NCBI RefSeq assembly: GCF_001676705.1
Contig: NZ_CP016170.1
Coordinates: forward strand, 5,766,001 to 5,830,000
Origin: Bordetella bronchialis
Lineage (GTDB): Bacteria > Pseudomonadota > Gammaproteobacteria > Burkholderiales > Burkholderiaceae_B
Length of the DNA: 64,000 nt
Reading direction: 5' to 3'
Of this stretch, positions 44,548-52,544 are shown piece after piece. Made by a program: the position numbers and the translations under genes. Each line of letters begins with the position of its first letter. Within the stretch, counting starts at the first letter, position 1. The notes under the pieces are model-generated. The model was given only the letters and a program-made list of their open reading frames with translations. It did no database searches and had not been told where the DNA came from.

Positions 44548-45267
44548 ATGAAGCTGATCGTGAACCGTCGCATCGATGCGCGACCCTGCCCCCCCGCGGA
44601 AGCGACGTTCCTGGCGCCCGGCGGCACGATAGGACGCGCCGCGGAGAACCAGCTGGCGCTGCCCGATGACGCCGAAACGATATGCCGTGTGCAGGCCGCC
44701 CTGCGATATGGCGATGACGGCTGGCGGCTGGCCAACCTCAGCGCGATGAGCAGCGTGTCGATCAACGGACATGCCGTGCCGCCGGCGCGCGACCACCCAC
44801 TGGAAGCCGGCGATGAAGTGGCGATCGGACCTTACGTCCTGTACGCGGACGCGGCGCATGAAGCGGATGGGGCGTCCACCGGCCAGGCGGACGTCTTCGG
44901 CGACCTGATCGGGCCGGGCACGCTGCCGGTGGCAAGCCTGTCCGAACTGGCCATGCATCCCTTCGATATGGACAGCGCAATGGCCCGCAATCCCGAGGAT
45001 CCGCTTGCGCAGCTGCCCGGGGACGCCTGGCGCCCCGGCGGGGAATCCCGCGACCCCCTGGCCCTGTTCCCCGACCCCGGCGCGCCCGCCACGCTGTCCG
45101 ATCCGACGCCGGCCATGCTGCCCGCCGCCGACCCGCTGGCTTCGCGCGCGCCCGATCCGATCGCGGACACACTGCGCGCCGGCGGCGACGCGGCGGGACA
45201 TCGTACGATGCGCGACGACGCCCCGGAGTACGGGAACCCGATGACGCCGCCGCGCCCGCAGCACTGA
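44548..45267 (+). CDS. FHA-domain protein, T6SS-associated (TagH/Fha-like)
   Basis: A 239-residue protein. The forkhead-associated domain spans about residues 1-100: TIGRAAENQLALPD matches the GR strand, ETICRVQAAL the SRxHA segment, and SVSINGH the x-NG-x motif. Family FHA domains bind phosphothreonine. The second half is disordered and holds four DPLA-type repeats (DPLAQL, DPLALF, DPLASR, DPIADT), as seen in TagH proteins. GGAGA lies eight bases before ATG 44548, which is preferred over ATG 44515. It is divergent from the pseudokinase and convergent with the PAAR-like gene. Confidence 0.83.
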   Translation: MKLIVNRRIDARPCPPAEATFLAPGGTIGRAAENQLALPDDAETICRVQAALRYGDDGWRLANLSAMSSVSINGHAVPPARDHPLEAGDEVAIGPYVLYADAAHEADGASTGQADVFGDLIGPGTLPVASLSELAMHPFDMDSAMARNPEDPLAQLPGDAWRPGGESRDPLALFPDPGAPATLSDPTPAMLPAADPLASRAPDPIADTLRAGGDAAGHRTMRDDAPEYGNPMTPPRPQH

Positions 45268-45289
45268 AGGGCGCGTCCGGCTCCGCGAA

Positions 45290-45682
45290 TCAGGGCGCCA
45301 GCAGCAACACGGTGGGCTGGCTGGGCACGATGCGCATGCCCAATGCATTGATGCGGTTCTGCAGGGACAGGCTGGTCAGCCGCGTGGCCGGCGTGCCCAT
45401 GATCAGCACCGTGAATGCGCCGGTCAGGTGGCGCGACTGGCTCATGAAGGTCTGGGAAATCAACCCCCCGGCCACGCCGGGCGTATCGCCCAGGGTGACG
45501 GGCGTGATGGTAGCCATGTTATGCGCGGGCGCCGCCATGAACAGCACGTTCCATGCGTTCGGTATCGCGGTGGGCCCCAGGGCGGTGTTCGGATAAGGCA
45601 AGGGCGCCATCGCCGCCGGCGGCGTTTTGCAGCAGTCGGGGAACGCCAGGTCCAGCCCCATCAATTGGCAATTGGCAAACAC
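45290..45682 (-). CDS. DUF4150 PAAR-like T6SS spike-tip protein
   Basis: A 130-residue protein starting at GTG 45682 with GGAG five bases upstream. Its pattern (VFANCQLMGLDLAFPDCCKT, PYPNTALGPTAIPNAWNV, PAHNMATITPVTLGD, SRHLTGAFTVLIMGTPATR, VPSQPTVLLLAP) is the DUF4150/Tox-PAAR-like family, which caps VgrG as PAAR proteins do. There is no C-terminal toxin domain. It follows the DUF2169-pentapeptide gene by 13 bases and is the last gene of the vgrG operon. Confidence 0.9.
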   Translation of the reverse strand: MFANCQLMGLDLAFPDCCKTPPAAMAPLPYPNTALGPTAIPNAWNVLFMAAPAHNMATITPVTLGDTPGVAGGLISQTFMSQSRHLTGAFTVLIMGTPATRLTSLSLQNRINALGMRIVPSQPTVLLLAP

Positions 45683-45695
45683 GTCATCTCCCGGA

Positions 45696-48305
45696 TCAGG
45701 CGGCCGGTCCGGCCGCGCCCGCGCGGCGCCGAGGCCACAGTTTGGCGCCCTGCGTGTAGGCGCCCCGCAATGAAGCCGTCCCATCCAGGATCGCCTCGCC
45801 CAGGTCCGCGCGGAACAGGTTGGCCTCGCGCAGGTCGGCGTGCGTGAAGTCGGCCCGGCCCAGCAAGGCCTGCATCAGATTCGCCCCCCGCAGGGATGCG
45901 CCGGTAAAGTCCGCCCGCACGAACAGGCTTTCGCCCGCGTCCATGCCGTCCATCCGGGCCCGTGTGAACAGGCATTCCGACAGATCGCTGGCAAACAACC
46001 TGGCACGCGCCAGGCTGGCGTCCTCCAGCCGCACGCCGCGCAGGCCGCATTGCCGCAATTCGGCGCCATCCAGGCGGGCCCCGCACAGGGCCGTTCCCGT
46101 CGACACGGAGCACATCTCCAGACGAGCGCCGGTGAAATCGATGCCCTGGCCGAAGGCGGTATGCACGAAAGCGCAGCGCGTCAGGCCGGCGCCAGTGAAA
46201 GCAGACCCCGACAACGTACATTCCATGAACGCGCAGCGGCGCAGGACGGCCTGGCCGAACCGGCAGGATTCGAAAGAGGCCTTCAGCGGTACCGCTTCCT
46301 CCAGGAGGGCGCCGCCGAAATCGCAATCGACAAAGCGGCTTTCGCCCAGGCGGGTGCGCGCCAGGCGCGCGGCAGCGAAGGAACACGATGCGAATCGCGC
46401 GCCATCCAGCATGGCCTCGTCCACTTCGGCGGCCGCCAGGGATACGCCCTCGAACCGCGCGGCCGCGATATTGGCCTGGCCGAGACGCGCGCGGGCCAGC
46501 GAGCCGCGCGACATCGTGGCACGCGCCAGCACCGCCTCGGTGAAATCGCAATCGTCCAGGCAGCTGCCATCCAGCTTCGCGCCTTCCAGCGAGGCGCCGC
46601 GAAAGCAGCTGCCGCGCAAATCCATGCCGGACAGGTCGGCGCCGGCCAGATGGATGCCGGTGAAGTCGCCCCCGCGCCGATGGATGGCCGCCACGCGTTG
46701 CCGGGTGCGGCGCGCGCGATGCGGCGGCATGGCATCGGGTGCGGCACCGAAGTGCGCGGTATGCCGGTAAAGGCTATCCACCTGTGCATCGCGTCGCGGT
46801 CCCGCGGCCGACGCCCACGCCGGCGCTGAAAGCGATGTGTCCAGTTGGCGCAGCTGCCGCTTCAGCGACGTGGGATCGAAGCGTGCCGCCGCCGTGCCGC
46901 CGGCGTCGGCACGCGCGATGGCGTCGACGTCCACGCCCGCCGATTCACCAAACCGCCGCAGATCCGGATCGCGGAGCATGGCGTCGCGCGCACGGGCGAG
47001 CAAGTCTTCGCCTTTCTTGCGCGCCTGCTCGGCCTGTTGCAGCAGTGCGGGCAAATCGTCGATCTTCACACGCGCCTGCGGGGCGATCGGCGGCGGCAGG
47101 AAAGCATCCGGGTCCAGTCCTTCGGCCGCCAGCGTCTGCCGGTAAGCCGTGCGCCGGCGCTCGGCGCCGGCGTACATATTGCGTGCCAGCGGCCGCGCCG
47201 CGATGTCGGGCAAGGGCGTATCGGGCGCGCCGTCGTATAGCGCCGGATCCGCCAGATCGGCGTCACGCAAGGCGTGCAGCGCGCCATCGCGGGGATCGGT
47301 GCGGCGTGCCAACACGTCGCGGTAATGCGCCATGGCGCGGGCCATGCCGGCGCCCTCGATGGCGGGCATGACCTGCAGCACATCGGCGGCATCGCTTTCC
47401 GCGATCTCCAGTGCGCCGTGCCAGATCAGCAGCAGGCGCTCGCGATGCGGAAAGAACCAGGCCGTCGTCAAGCGCATCGGTATCTCGCGCAAGGCTCCGC
47501 CGCCATCCGCCAGCCGGGCGAAGCAACGCACGCGCCAGGCGGGCAGCCGTCCACGCTGCACGGGACGATCGGGATGCATATTGCGGATCTCGTAGTCCGC
47601 CTCGGCCGGCACGGCTGCGCGCCCGCGCCACCATTGATCCGGCGGCGCCGCGTTGAAGTAATGACTGTCCATATCGGCGGCAAAGCCCGGAAAGTCCTGC
47701 TGCAGCCATTGCTGGCCGTATTGCGTTCCCATGCGGGCGAAGCGCGCCGGGTTGTCGGGCGCAATGGCATCGAAGCCGGCAGGCGGGACGTCCTGGCCCG
47801 GCCGCGACACGCGGACGCGGGGGTCTTCCACATTGGGTAGCGGCAAGGCGTCCACGCCTTGGATACGGCCGGGCTGCATGCCGCGGCCCAGGGGATTGGC
47901 AGGGTGGCCGGGACCGCCATAGGCCCGGTCCCACGCGACCCGCATGGCGTCGAAGGGCGCCGGCGCGGTGGCGCGGCCGTCCACCCAATAGCGGTCGCCA
48001 AAAACCAGCAGCGATTTTTCCAGCCCGCCGACCCGCACCTGCACGGCACACGCCGTCTTGTCCACCTGATGCGCGGTGTACGCCATGCCGCTGACCAGGA
48101 ATTCCGCATCGGCCTTGGGCACGCCCAAGTCGAGCAGTCCGCCTGCCTCTTCCGAACCCACGCGCCACAGCTCCTGTTCGGACAACAGCGCGCAGCGATC
48201 GTCCAGCGTTGCCATGGCCATGACCGCCGTGCCGAGCAAGTCCATGCCCTGCCACCGGTAGGGGCGTGTCAGTACGCTCAGGCGCGACGGCTTCACCACG
48301 CGCAT
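45696..48305 (-). CDS. DUF2169 adaptor fused to a pentapeptide-repeat domain, T6SS-associated
   Basis: An 869-residue protein. Residues about 10-320 are DUF2169: LTRPYRWQGMDLLGTAVMAM, SEQELWRV, LDLGVPKADAEFLVSG. A helical middle with a coiled-coil-like stretch (LLQQAEQARKKGEDLLARARD) follows. Residues about 545-855 are pentapeptide repeats of A(D/N)LXX type (LAGADLSGMDLRGSCF, LREANLFRADLGEAIL), forming a right-handed quadrilateral beta-helix. DUF2169 proteins act as adaptors loading PAAR-type effectors on VgrG in other bacteria. ATG 48305 has GGGAA seven bases upstream. It lies between a small membrane protein gene and the PAAR-like gene. Confidence 0.88.
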   Translation of the reverse strand: MRVVKPSRLSVLTRPYRWQGMDLLGTAVMAMATLDDRCALLSEQELWRVGSEEAGGLLDLGVPKADAEFLVSGMAYTAHQVDKTACAVQVRVGGLEKSLLVFGDRYWVDGRATAPAPFDAMRVAWDRAYGGPGHPANPLGRGMQPGRIQGVDALPLPNVEDPRVRVSRPGQDVPPAGFDAIAPDNPARFARMGTQYGQQWLQQDFPGFAADMDSHYFNAAPPDQWWRGRAAVPAEADYEIRNMHPDRPVQRGRLPAWRVRCFARLADGGGALREIPMRLTTAWFFPHRERLLLIWHGALEIAESDAADVLQVMPAIEGAGMARAMAHYRDVLARRTDPRDGALHALRDADLADPALYDGAPDTPLPDIAARPLARNMYAGAERRRTAYRQTLAAEGLDPDAFLPPPIAPQARVKIDDLPALLQQAEQARKKGEDLLARARDAMLRDPDLRRFGESAGVDVDAIARADAGGTAAARFDPTSLKRQLRQLDTSLSAPAWASAAGPRRDAQVDSLYRHTAHFGAAPDAMPPHRARRTRQRVAAIHRRGGDFTGIHLAGADLSGMDLRGSCFRGASLEGAKLDGSCLDDCDFTEAVLARATMSRGSLARARLGQANIAAARFEGVSLAAAEVDEAMLDGARFASCSFAAARLARTRLGESRFVDCDFGGALLEEAVPLKASFESCRFGQAVLRRCAFMECTLSGSAFTGAGLTRCAFVHTAFGQGIDFTGARLEMCSVSTGTALCGARLDGAELRQCGLRGVRLEDASLARARLFASDLSECLFTRARMDGMDAGESLFVRADFTGASLRGANLMQALLGRADFTHADLREANLFRADLGEAILDGTASLRGAYTQGAKLWPRRRAGAAGPAA

Positions 48306-48345
48306 GAAGTATTTCCCACGGCGGATGCGTGCGGCGAGGCGATGC

Positions 48346-48744
48346 TCATTCCGTGCGCTGGTCCACGACCACATGGCGGGTGCGCGGATCGACGCGTACC
48401 CGGATGTCGCGGCTCTCGGCGAAGTCCGCGAACCGCGCCGGCGAGACCGGTACGCGGATGTCGGTTTCGAACAGGCCTTGCGGATCGTGCCGCACGGCCA
48501 GCCTGAGCTGCCAGACGAAGTAGCGGTCCGCGCCCAGCCGCGTGCCGGTGTCCACGGTTCGCAGGATGCGCGCCGTCGATGGCTGCCCCTCGCGCAGCAA
48601 TGTCTCCTGCGTGCGTGTCACCGCCAGTTCGCGGTGCTGGCGGCGCTTGATCATGTACAGCGCCATGCCGCCTTCCGCCACGATAAGCAGCAGTACCAGC
48701 GAGGTCCAGCCCGCCCAGTCCGGCAATCCCCAGCCATCCATCAT
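48346..48744 (-). CDS. Small membrane protein, DUF3592-like, in the vgrG operon
   Basis: A 132-residue protein with one N-terminal membrane segment (about 12-31, GWTSLVLLLIVAEGGMALYM) followed by a basic KRRQHRE and a soluble beta-rich domain (RILRTVDTGTRLG, YFVWQLRLAV, DIRVRVDPRTRHVVV). The soluble part resembles DUF3592-type domains; this is a weak resemblance. GGGGG lies seven bases before the ATG. It lies 28 bases after vgrG and 40 bases before the DUF2169 gene. It could be structural, an adaptor or an immunity protein; nothing decides. Confidence 0.7.
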   Translation of the reverse strand: MMDGWGLPDWAGWTSLVLLLIVAEGGMALYMIKRRQHRELAVTRTQETLLREGQPSTARILRTVDTGTRLGADRYFVWQLRLAVRHDPQGLFETDIRVPVSPARFADFAESRDIRVRVDPRTRHVVVDQRTE

Positions 48745-48772
48745 GACTTTTCCCCCATGTGTCGGCGCGATC

Positions 48773-51142
48773 TCAGATGATCGTGAACAATCCGGTCAAC
48801 AGGTTCTTGGCCGCGGCGGTCTCCGTGGCCAGCCCGTTGTTCTTGTATTCGGCCGCGCCGATCTTGCTTGAAAAACCGAAGATGTCCGTCTTGATGGCGC
48901 TGAGATCGGCCTTGGAAACCGCGACCCCGACGTTCGACCGCCACACCGTGGCATTGCCCAGGCCGAAGGTCGCCTGCGCCACGGTCAGGTTCAGCCCGAA
49001 GGGCGTCGCCTTCAGCCAGCTCTTGGTCGACAGGTCCTTGACCTGTTTGCCGTTGAGCACCACGTCGGTATCGCTGGTCAGCGTGATCTTCTGGGGTGCC
49101 TTCATATCGATGCCGGCGCCGGTCGATGTCACGGTGATCTGCTGCGCGGCCTTCGCGTCCATGCCCGCCGCTTGCGACTCGACATGCACCGGCTCCTTGG
49201 CCAGCAGCGTCATGCCGCCCGTGAAGGATTGCATGGTGACCTGGCCCTGCGCCTGCGCGGTCATCGTGCCCGCCTTTACGTCATGCAAGGCGTCGCCCGC
49301 GGTCACGTGGACCTCCTGCCCCGTATTCAGCGTTTCCTTGAAAAGCCCGGTGATCGTGCGTGTTTCGCCATCGGCGGCCACCGTCGTGGATAGTCCCTGG
49401 TCGAACTGTTCCGTGGCCATCCCGCCGGACACATGCAAGGTCCGGGCGCCATTCACCGTATAGGTCTCGTCATCCGTGACCGTGACCGAACGGGTCCGGC
49501 CGACAGTCAGGGCGTCCGTCCCCTGGACATGGATGGCTCGGGCCCCGGCGATGGTCGTCGTATCGTCGCCGCCGATGGCCGTGGTGCGCGTACCGTCGAC
49601 ACTGCGATGCTCGTCCGCCTCGACCTCGGTGCGCATATTGCGCTCCGCATGCAGCCATATTTCCTCCTGGCCAGGCTTGTCCTCGAACATGAAGGCGTTC
49701 GCGGTGCGCGGCGTGCCATCCTGCGTGCGGGAGAGGAAACCGCTTTGCGTCGCGTTGGCCGGCAGGTCCCAGGGCGGCATATTGGCGCCGTTATAGACGC
49801 GGCCGATCACAATGGGCCGATCCGGGTGTCCGCCGATGAAGTCGACCACCACCTCGTCGCCACGCCGCGGCAACTGGATGCCGCCGAAGCCGCCGCTGGC
49901 CCAGGGGCTGGATACGCGTACCCAGCACGAACTGTTTTCGTTGCGCTGGCCGACGCGGTCCCAATGGAACTGGACCTTGATGCGGCCATACGCGTCGGTC
50001 CATATCTGCTGGCCGTCCTTGCCGACCACGGTGGCCGTTTGCGGGCCATGGGTATAGGCCAGGGGCGTCACCCGCGGCGGCCGGTACTGCACGCTGGACG
50101 GCAGCACGGTGAAACCGACGTCGAAGACCATGGGTTCCGGCGTACCGGTGGCATAGCCGCTTTCGCGCATGTGGTAGTGCGCGGCGATGATCAGGTAATC
50201 GCGATTCTCGGCCCCACGCGGATGGTTCATCAGCGTGAAGCGGTAGCCGGGCGCGAATCCCGGCGCGTTGCAGGCGCCCGACACGAGCGCCTGGCGGCAT
50301 TGCAATCCTTCCAGGCGGACGCGACTGTAGTGTTCGCCCTGCTCCGGATCGGTATAGCCGCCCAGCCATTCGTAGATTTCCAGTTTGCCGTCGTCGTACG
50401 GCGCCGGATTGGCGCGGCGCGCATCCATGCTGGTACCCGGATGCCTGAAATCGAAATCGGTGGTGGCAAAGCCGCTGGGTGTGATCTGTACGGCGGGTTC
50501 CCATGCGCTGACGTATTCCTCGCGCGGCACCGCGACGCGATCGGAGCCGTAGTACGGCAAGGACTCGCACCCCGGGCAGGTATCGTGCTGCGCGGTGTCG
50601 TCGCTCAGCACCAGGGTATGCCTGCCCTGCTCGTGCCGGAACCAGTAGTAGATGCCCTCGTGCTCCATCAGGCGGCTGATGAAGTCGAAGTCGGTTTCCT
50701 GGTACTGCACGCCGTATTCCCAATTGCGGTACACGCCCGACAGGCGCCATTCGACCGGAAATGCGTAGTCGGCCAGTACCTCCTTGATGATGTCCGGGAC
50801 GTTCTTGTTCTGGAAAATCTTGTTGTCGGAGGTCTGCGTCAGGTACCACAGCCAGGGCCGCACGGTCGCGCGATAGATGTACAGGCGCGACGTGGCGTTC
50901 TCCCGGCCCACCAGGGCGAAGCGGGTGATTTGTCCGCTCAGGTAGCGCCTGCCGCCCAGTCCGGCGGCGATCTCCAGCGTCAGGGGCTTGCCCAACAGTT
51001 GCCGGAGGTCGAGCGCGTAGGATTCGGCAAGCAGCTCGACCTCGAATTCGAAGAGCATGGACACGCCTTCCGAGCCGTTCATCGCACGGAACAGCAAGGT
51101 GTCGGGCGGCAACGGGGTATGCGCGGTGACGACGCGGTCCAT
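48773..51142 (-). CDS. vgrG: Type VI secretion spike protein VgrG (TssI)
   Basis: A 789-residue trimeric spike. The N-terminal gp27-like part includes YQETDFDFISRLMEHEGIYY. The gp5-like OB-fold has YGRIKVQFHWDR and SSCWVRVSSPWA with GGHPDRPIVIGRVYN, followed by a beta-helix of short Thr/Val-rich repeats (TAIGGDDTTTIAGARAIHV, RTRSVTVTDDETYTV). The C-terminus after about residue 690 (LSTKSWLKATPFGLNLTV to LLTGLFTII) has no toxin family that I recognise. AGGAG lies five bases before the ATG. It is the first gene of vgrG-DUF3592-DUF2169-PAAR-like. Confidence 0.95.
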   Translation of the reverse strand: MDRVVTAHTPLPPDTLLFRAMNGSEGVSMLFEFEVELLAESYALDLRQLLGKPLTLEIAAGLGGRRYLSGQITRFALVGRENATSRLYIYRATVRPWLWYLTQTSDNKIFQNKNVPDIIKEVLADYAFPVEWRLSGVYRNWEYGVQYQETDFDFISRLMEHEGIYYWFRHEQGRHTLVLSDDTAQHDTCPGCESLPYYGSDRVAVPREEYVSAWEPAVQITPSGFATTDFDFRHPGTSMDARRANPAPYDDGKLEIYEWLGGYTDPEQGEHYSRVRLEGLQCRQALVSGACNAPGFAPGYRFTLMNHPRGAENRDYLIIAAHYHMRESGYATGTPEPMVFDVGFTVLPSSVQYRPPRVTPLAYTHGPQTATVVGKDGQQIWTDAYGRIKVQFHWDRVGQRNENSSCWVRVSSPWASGGFGGIQLPRRGDEVVVDFIGGHPDRPIVIGRVYNGANMPPWDLPANATQSGFLSRTQDGTPRTANAFMFEDKPGQEEIWLHAERNMRTEVEADEHRSVDGTRTTAIGGDDTTTIAGARAIHVQGTDALTVGRTRSVTVTDDETYTVNGARTLHVSGGMATEQFDQGLSTTVAADGETRTITGLFKETLNTGQEVHVTAGDALHDVKAGTMTAQAQGQVTMQSFTGGMTLLAKEPVHVESQAAGMDAKAAQQITVTSTGAGIDMKAPQKITLTSDTDVVLNGKQVKDLSTKSWLKATPFGLNLTVAQATFGLGNATVWRSNVGVAVSKADLSAIKTDIFGFSSKIGAAEYKNNGLATETAAAKNLLTGLFTII

Positions 51143-51183
51143 TCGAACTCCTGCAAGGCCGGGAGAGAAGATGCTAGAAGCCC

Positions 51184-51213
51184 GGAATGTCCGCGATGTT
51201 TCACTAACATTCC
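51184..51213. promoter_or_regulatory. Inverted repeat in the vgrG/tssQ divergent region
   Basis: GGAATGT (51184-51190) and ACATTCC (51207-51213) are separated by 16 bases, 42 bases before the vgrG ATG. A dyad in this position could bind a regulator of the spike operon. Confidence 0.4.
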
Positions 51214-51429
51214 CTATCATTTTTTACCTTCGCCGCGCTTATCTGGCCCGGCGGCATTCGGTAGAGTTGCGTTCGTCGCCAGGAGCCATCCGGCTTTCGG
51301 CTGCGAACTGCGCGCGTTTCATCCCTGCGACGGCTTGTCCTTTGCGTCGAGATCAAGACACAATATGTCGCGGATTACACATTCCATGCGACCGGCCCGC
51401 AGGCCCAACAAAACACCAGGCATTTCGAC

Positions 51430-51828
51430 ATGAGCCACCCTGTTCGTTTCGCCTCGCTGGCGTTGGCGGCAAGCCTTGCCGCATGTTCGGCGCCGCCGTC
51501 CACCCCCGCGCCGCCGCCGGCGCCCAGCCAGGCGGCGCTCGATACCCTGGCCCAGGTACGCGCCAGCTACCAGGCCGGTGCGTATGGGCAAGTCATACGC
51601 ACCGTGGCTACCTCCGACGCGCTGGCCACGGCGCCCACGGATGTACGGGTGGAATCGCTCAAACTGCAGGCATTCAGCTATTGCGTGACAGGCTATCGCG
51701 TGCTGTGCGAGGATGACTTCAAGCGCATCCTGGAGCTGGATCCGGGCTTCGAGCTGGGCCCGGCGGAGATCGGCCATCCCCAGTGGGGCCCCGCCTTCCG
51801 GCGCGCGAAGGCCGCGCAAGGCGGCTGA
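51430..51828 (+). CDS. tssQ: TssQ-like T6SS-associated lipoprotein
   Basis: A 132-residue lipoprotein with the lipobox LAAC, cysteine at residue 19, then a Pro-rich linker and a helical domain with TPR-like spacing (LAQVRASYQAGAYGQVI, KLQAFSYCVTGYRVLCEDDF). This matches small lipoproteins annotated as TssQ in Burkholderia/Ralstonia-type T6SS loci. It has no strong ribosome-binding site. It is divergent from vgrG. The symbol is tentative. Confidence 0.7.
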   Translation: MSHPVRFASLALAASLAACSAPPSTPAPPPAPSQAALDTLAQVRASYQAGAYGQVIRTVATSDALATAPTDVRVESLKLQAFSYCVTGYRVLCEDDFKRILELDPGFELGPAEIGHPQWGPAFRRAKAAQGG

Positions 51829-51841
51829 AGTCAGAAGGAAT

Positions 51842-52321
51842 ATGTTTTTGGAATCGCCGCTGCACGCCGATCCGGCCTTTTACCAGCTGCTGGCCGACAG
51901 CTATGAACGACTGTTGGGACACCCCCTGCCGGGCGTGCCCGCGTCGCACCGTACGAACGCGGCAGAGGCGGCCCGGTGGCTGTACGAGGACGCGCCATTC
52001 GCCGTCCTCGCCCACAACACCGACGCCGATCCGCGTTTCATCTATGGCAACAAGGCGGCCCAGCGGCGCTTCGAGTACAGCTGGGACGAAATCACAGGAC
52101 TGCCATCGCGGTTGTCCGCCGAGGCCCCCAACCAGGAAGAGCGGGCGCGCTTCCTTGAGCGCGTGCGCCGTAGCGGTTTCGAATCCGGCTATCGTGGCGT
52201 CCGCATTACCAAATCGGGCAGGCGATTCCTGATCGAACAGGCCACCTTGTGGGAATTGCGGGATGAAGCCGGCATGGTCCACGGGCAGGCGGTCGTCATT
52301 CCACGCACGTCGGATCTCTAG
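51842..52321 (+). CDS. MEKHLA-domain protein
   Basis: A 159-residue cytosolic protein of the MEKHLA family, a PAS-like sensory fold: DAPFAVLAHNTDADPRFIYG, NKAAQRRFEYSWDEITGLPS, RSGFESGYRGVRIT and FLIEQATLWELRDEAG. AGAAGGA precedes ATG 51842. It lies 13 bases after the TssQ-like gene. The ligand and role are unknown; it has no output domain, so any signalling would need a partner. Confidence 0.85.
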   Translation: MFLESPLHADPAFYQLLADSYERLLGHPLPGVPASHRTNAAEAARWLYEDAPFAVLAHNTDADPRFIYGNKAAQRRFEYSWDEITGLPSRLSAEAPNQEERARFLERVRRSGFESGYRGVRITKSGRRFLIEQATLWELRDEAGMVHGQAVVIPRTSDL

Positions 52322-52544
52322 GCCGTCCCTGGGGTGAACGGGCCGGCGGGGATCGCCGCGATTCTCCGGCGGAATATTCCCACGCGCGGCGATACGACGG
52401 CGCCGCCACGAATGGGGTGCACGCCGACAGACCCCGCGACAGGCACGCCATAGACTCGGCCTATTCCCAGCAAACTACCGCCGATCCTGGCGACGCGTAT
52501 CGCCGGCTGGACGCGGGCGGCATGGCGCCGCGGCGCAACCGACG

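Noticed and set aside
51143..51429. Possible sigma-54 promoter for vgrG
   Set aside because: No TGGCAC-N5-TTGC-like pair with correct GG/GC spacing was found on the minus strand.
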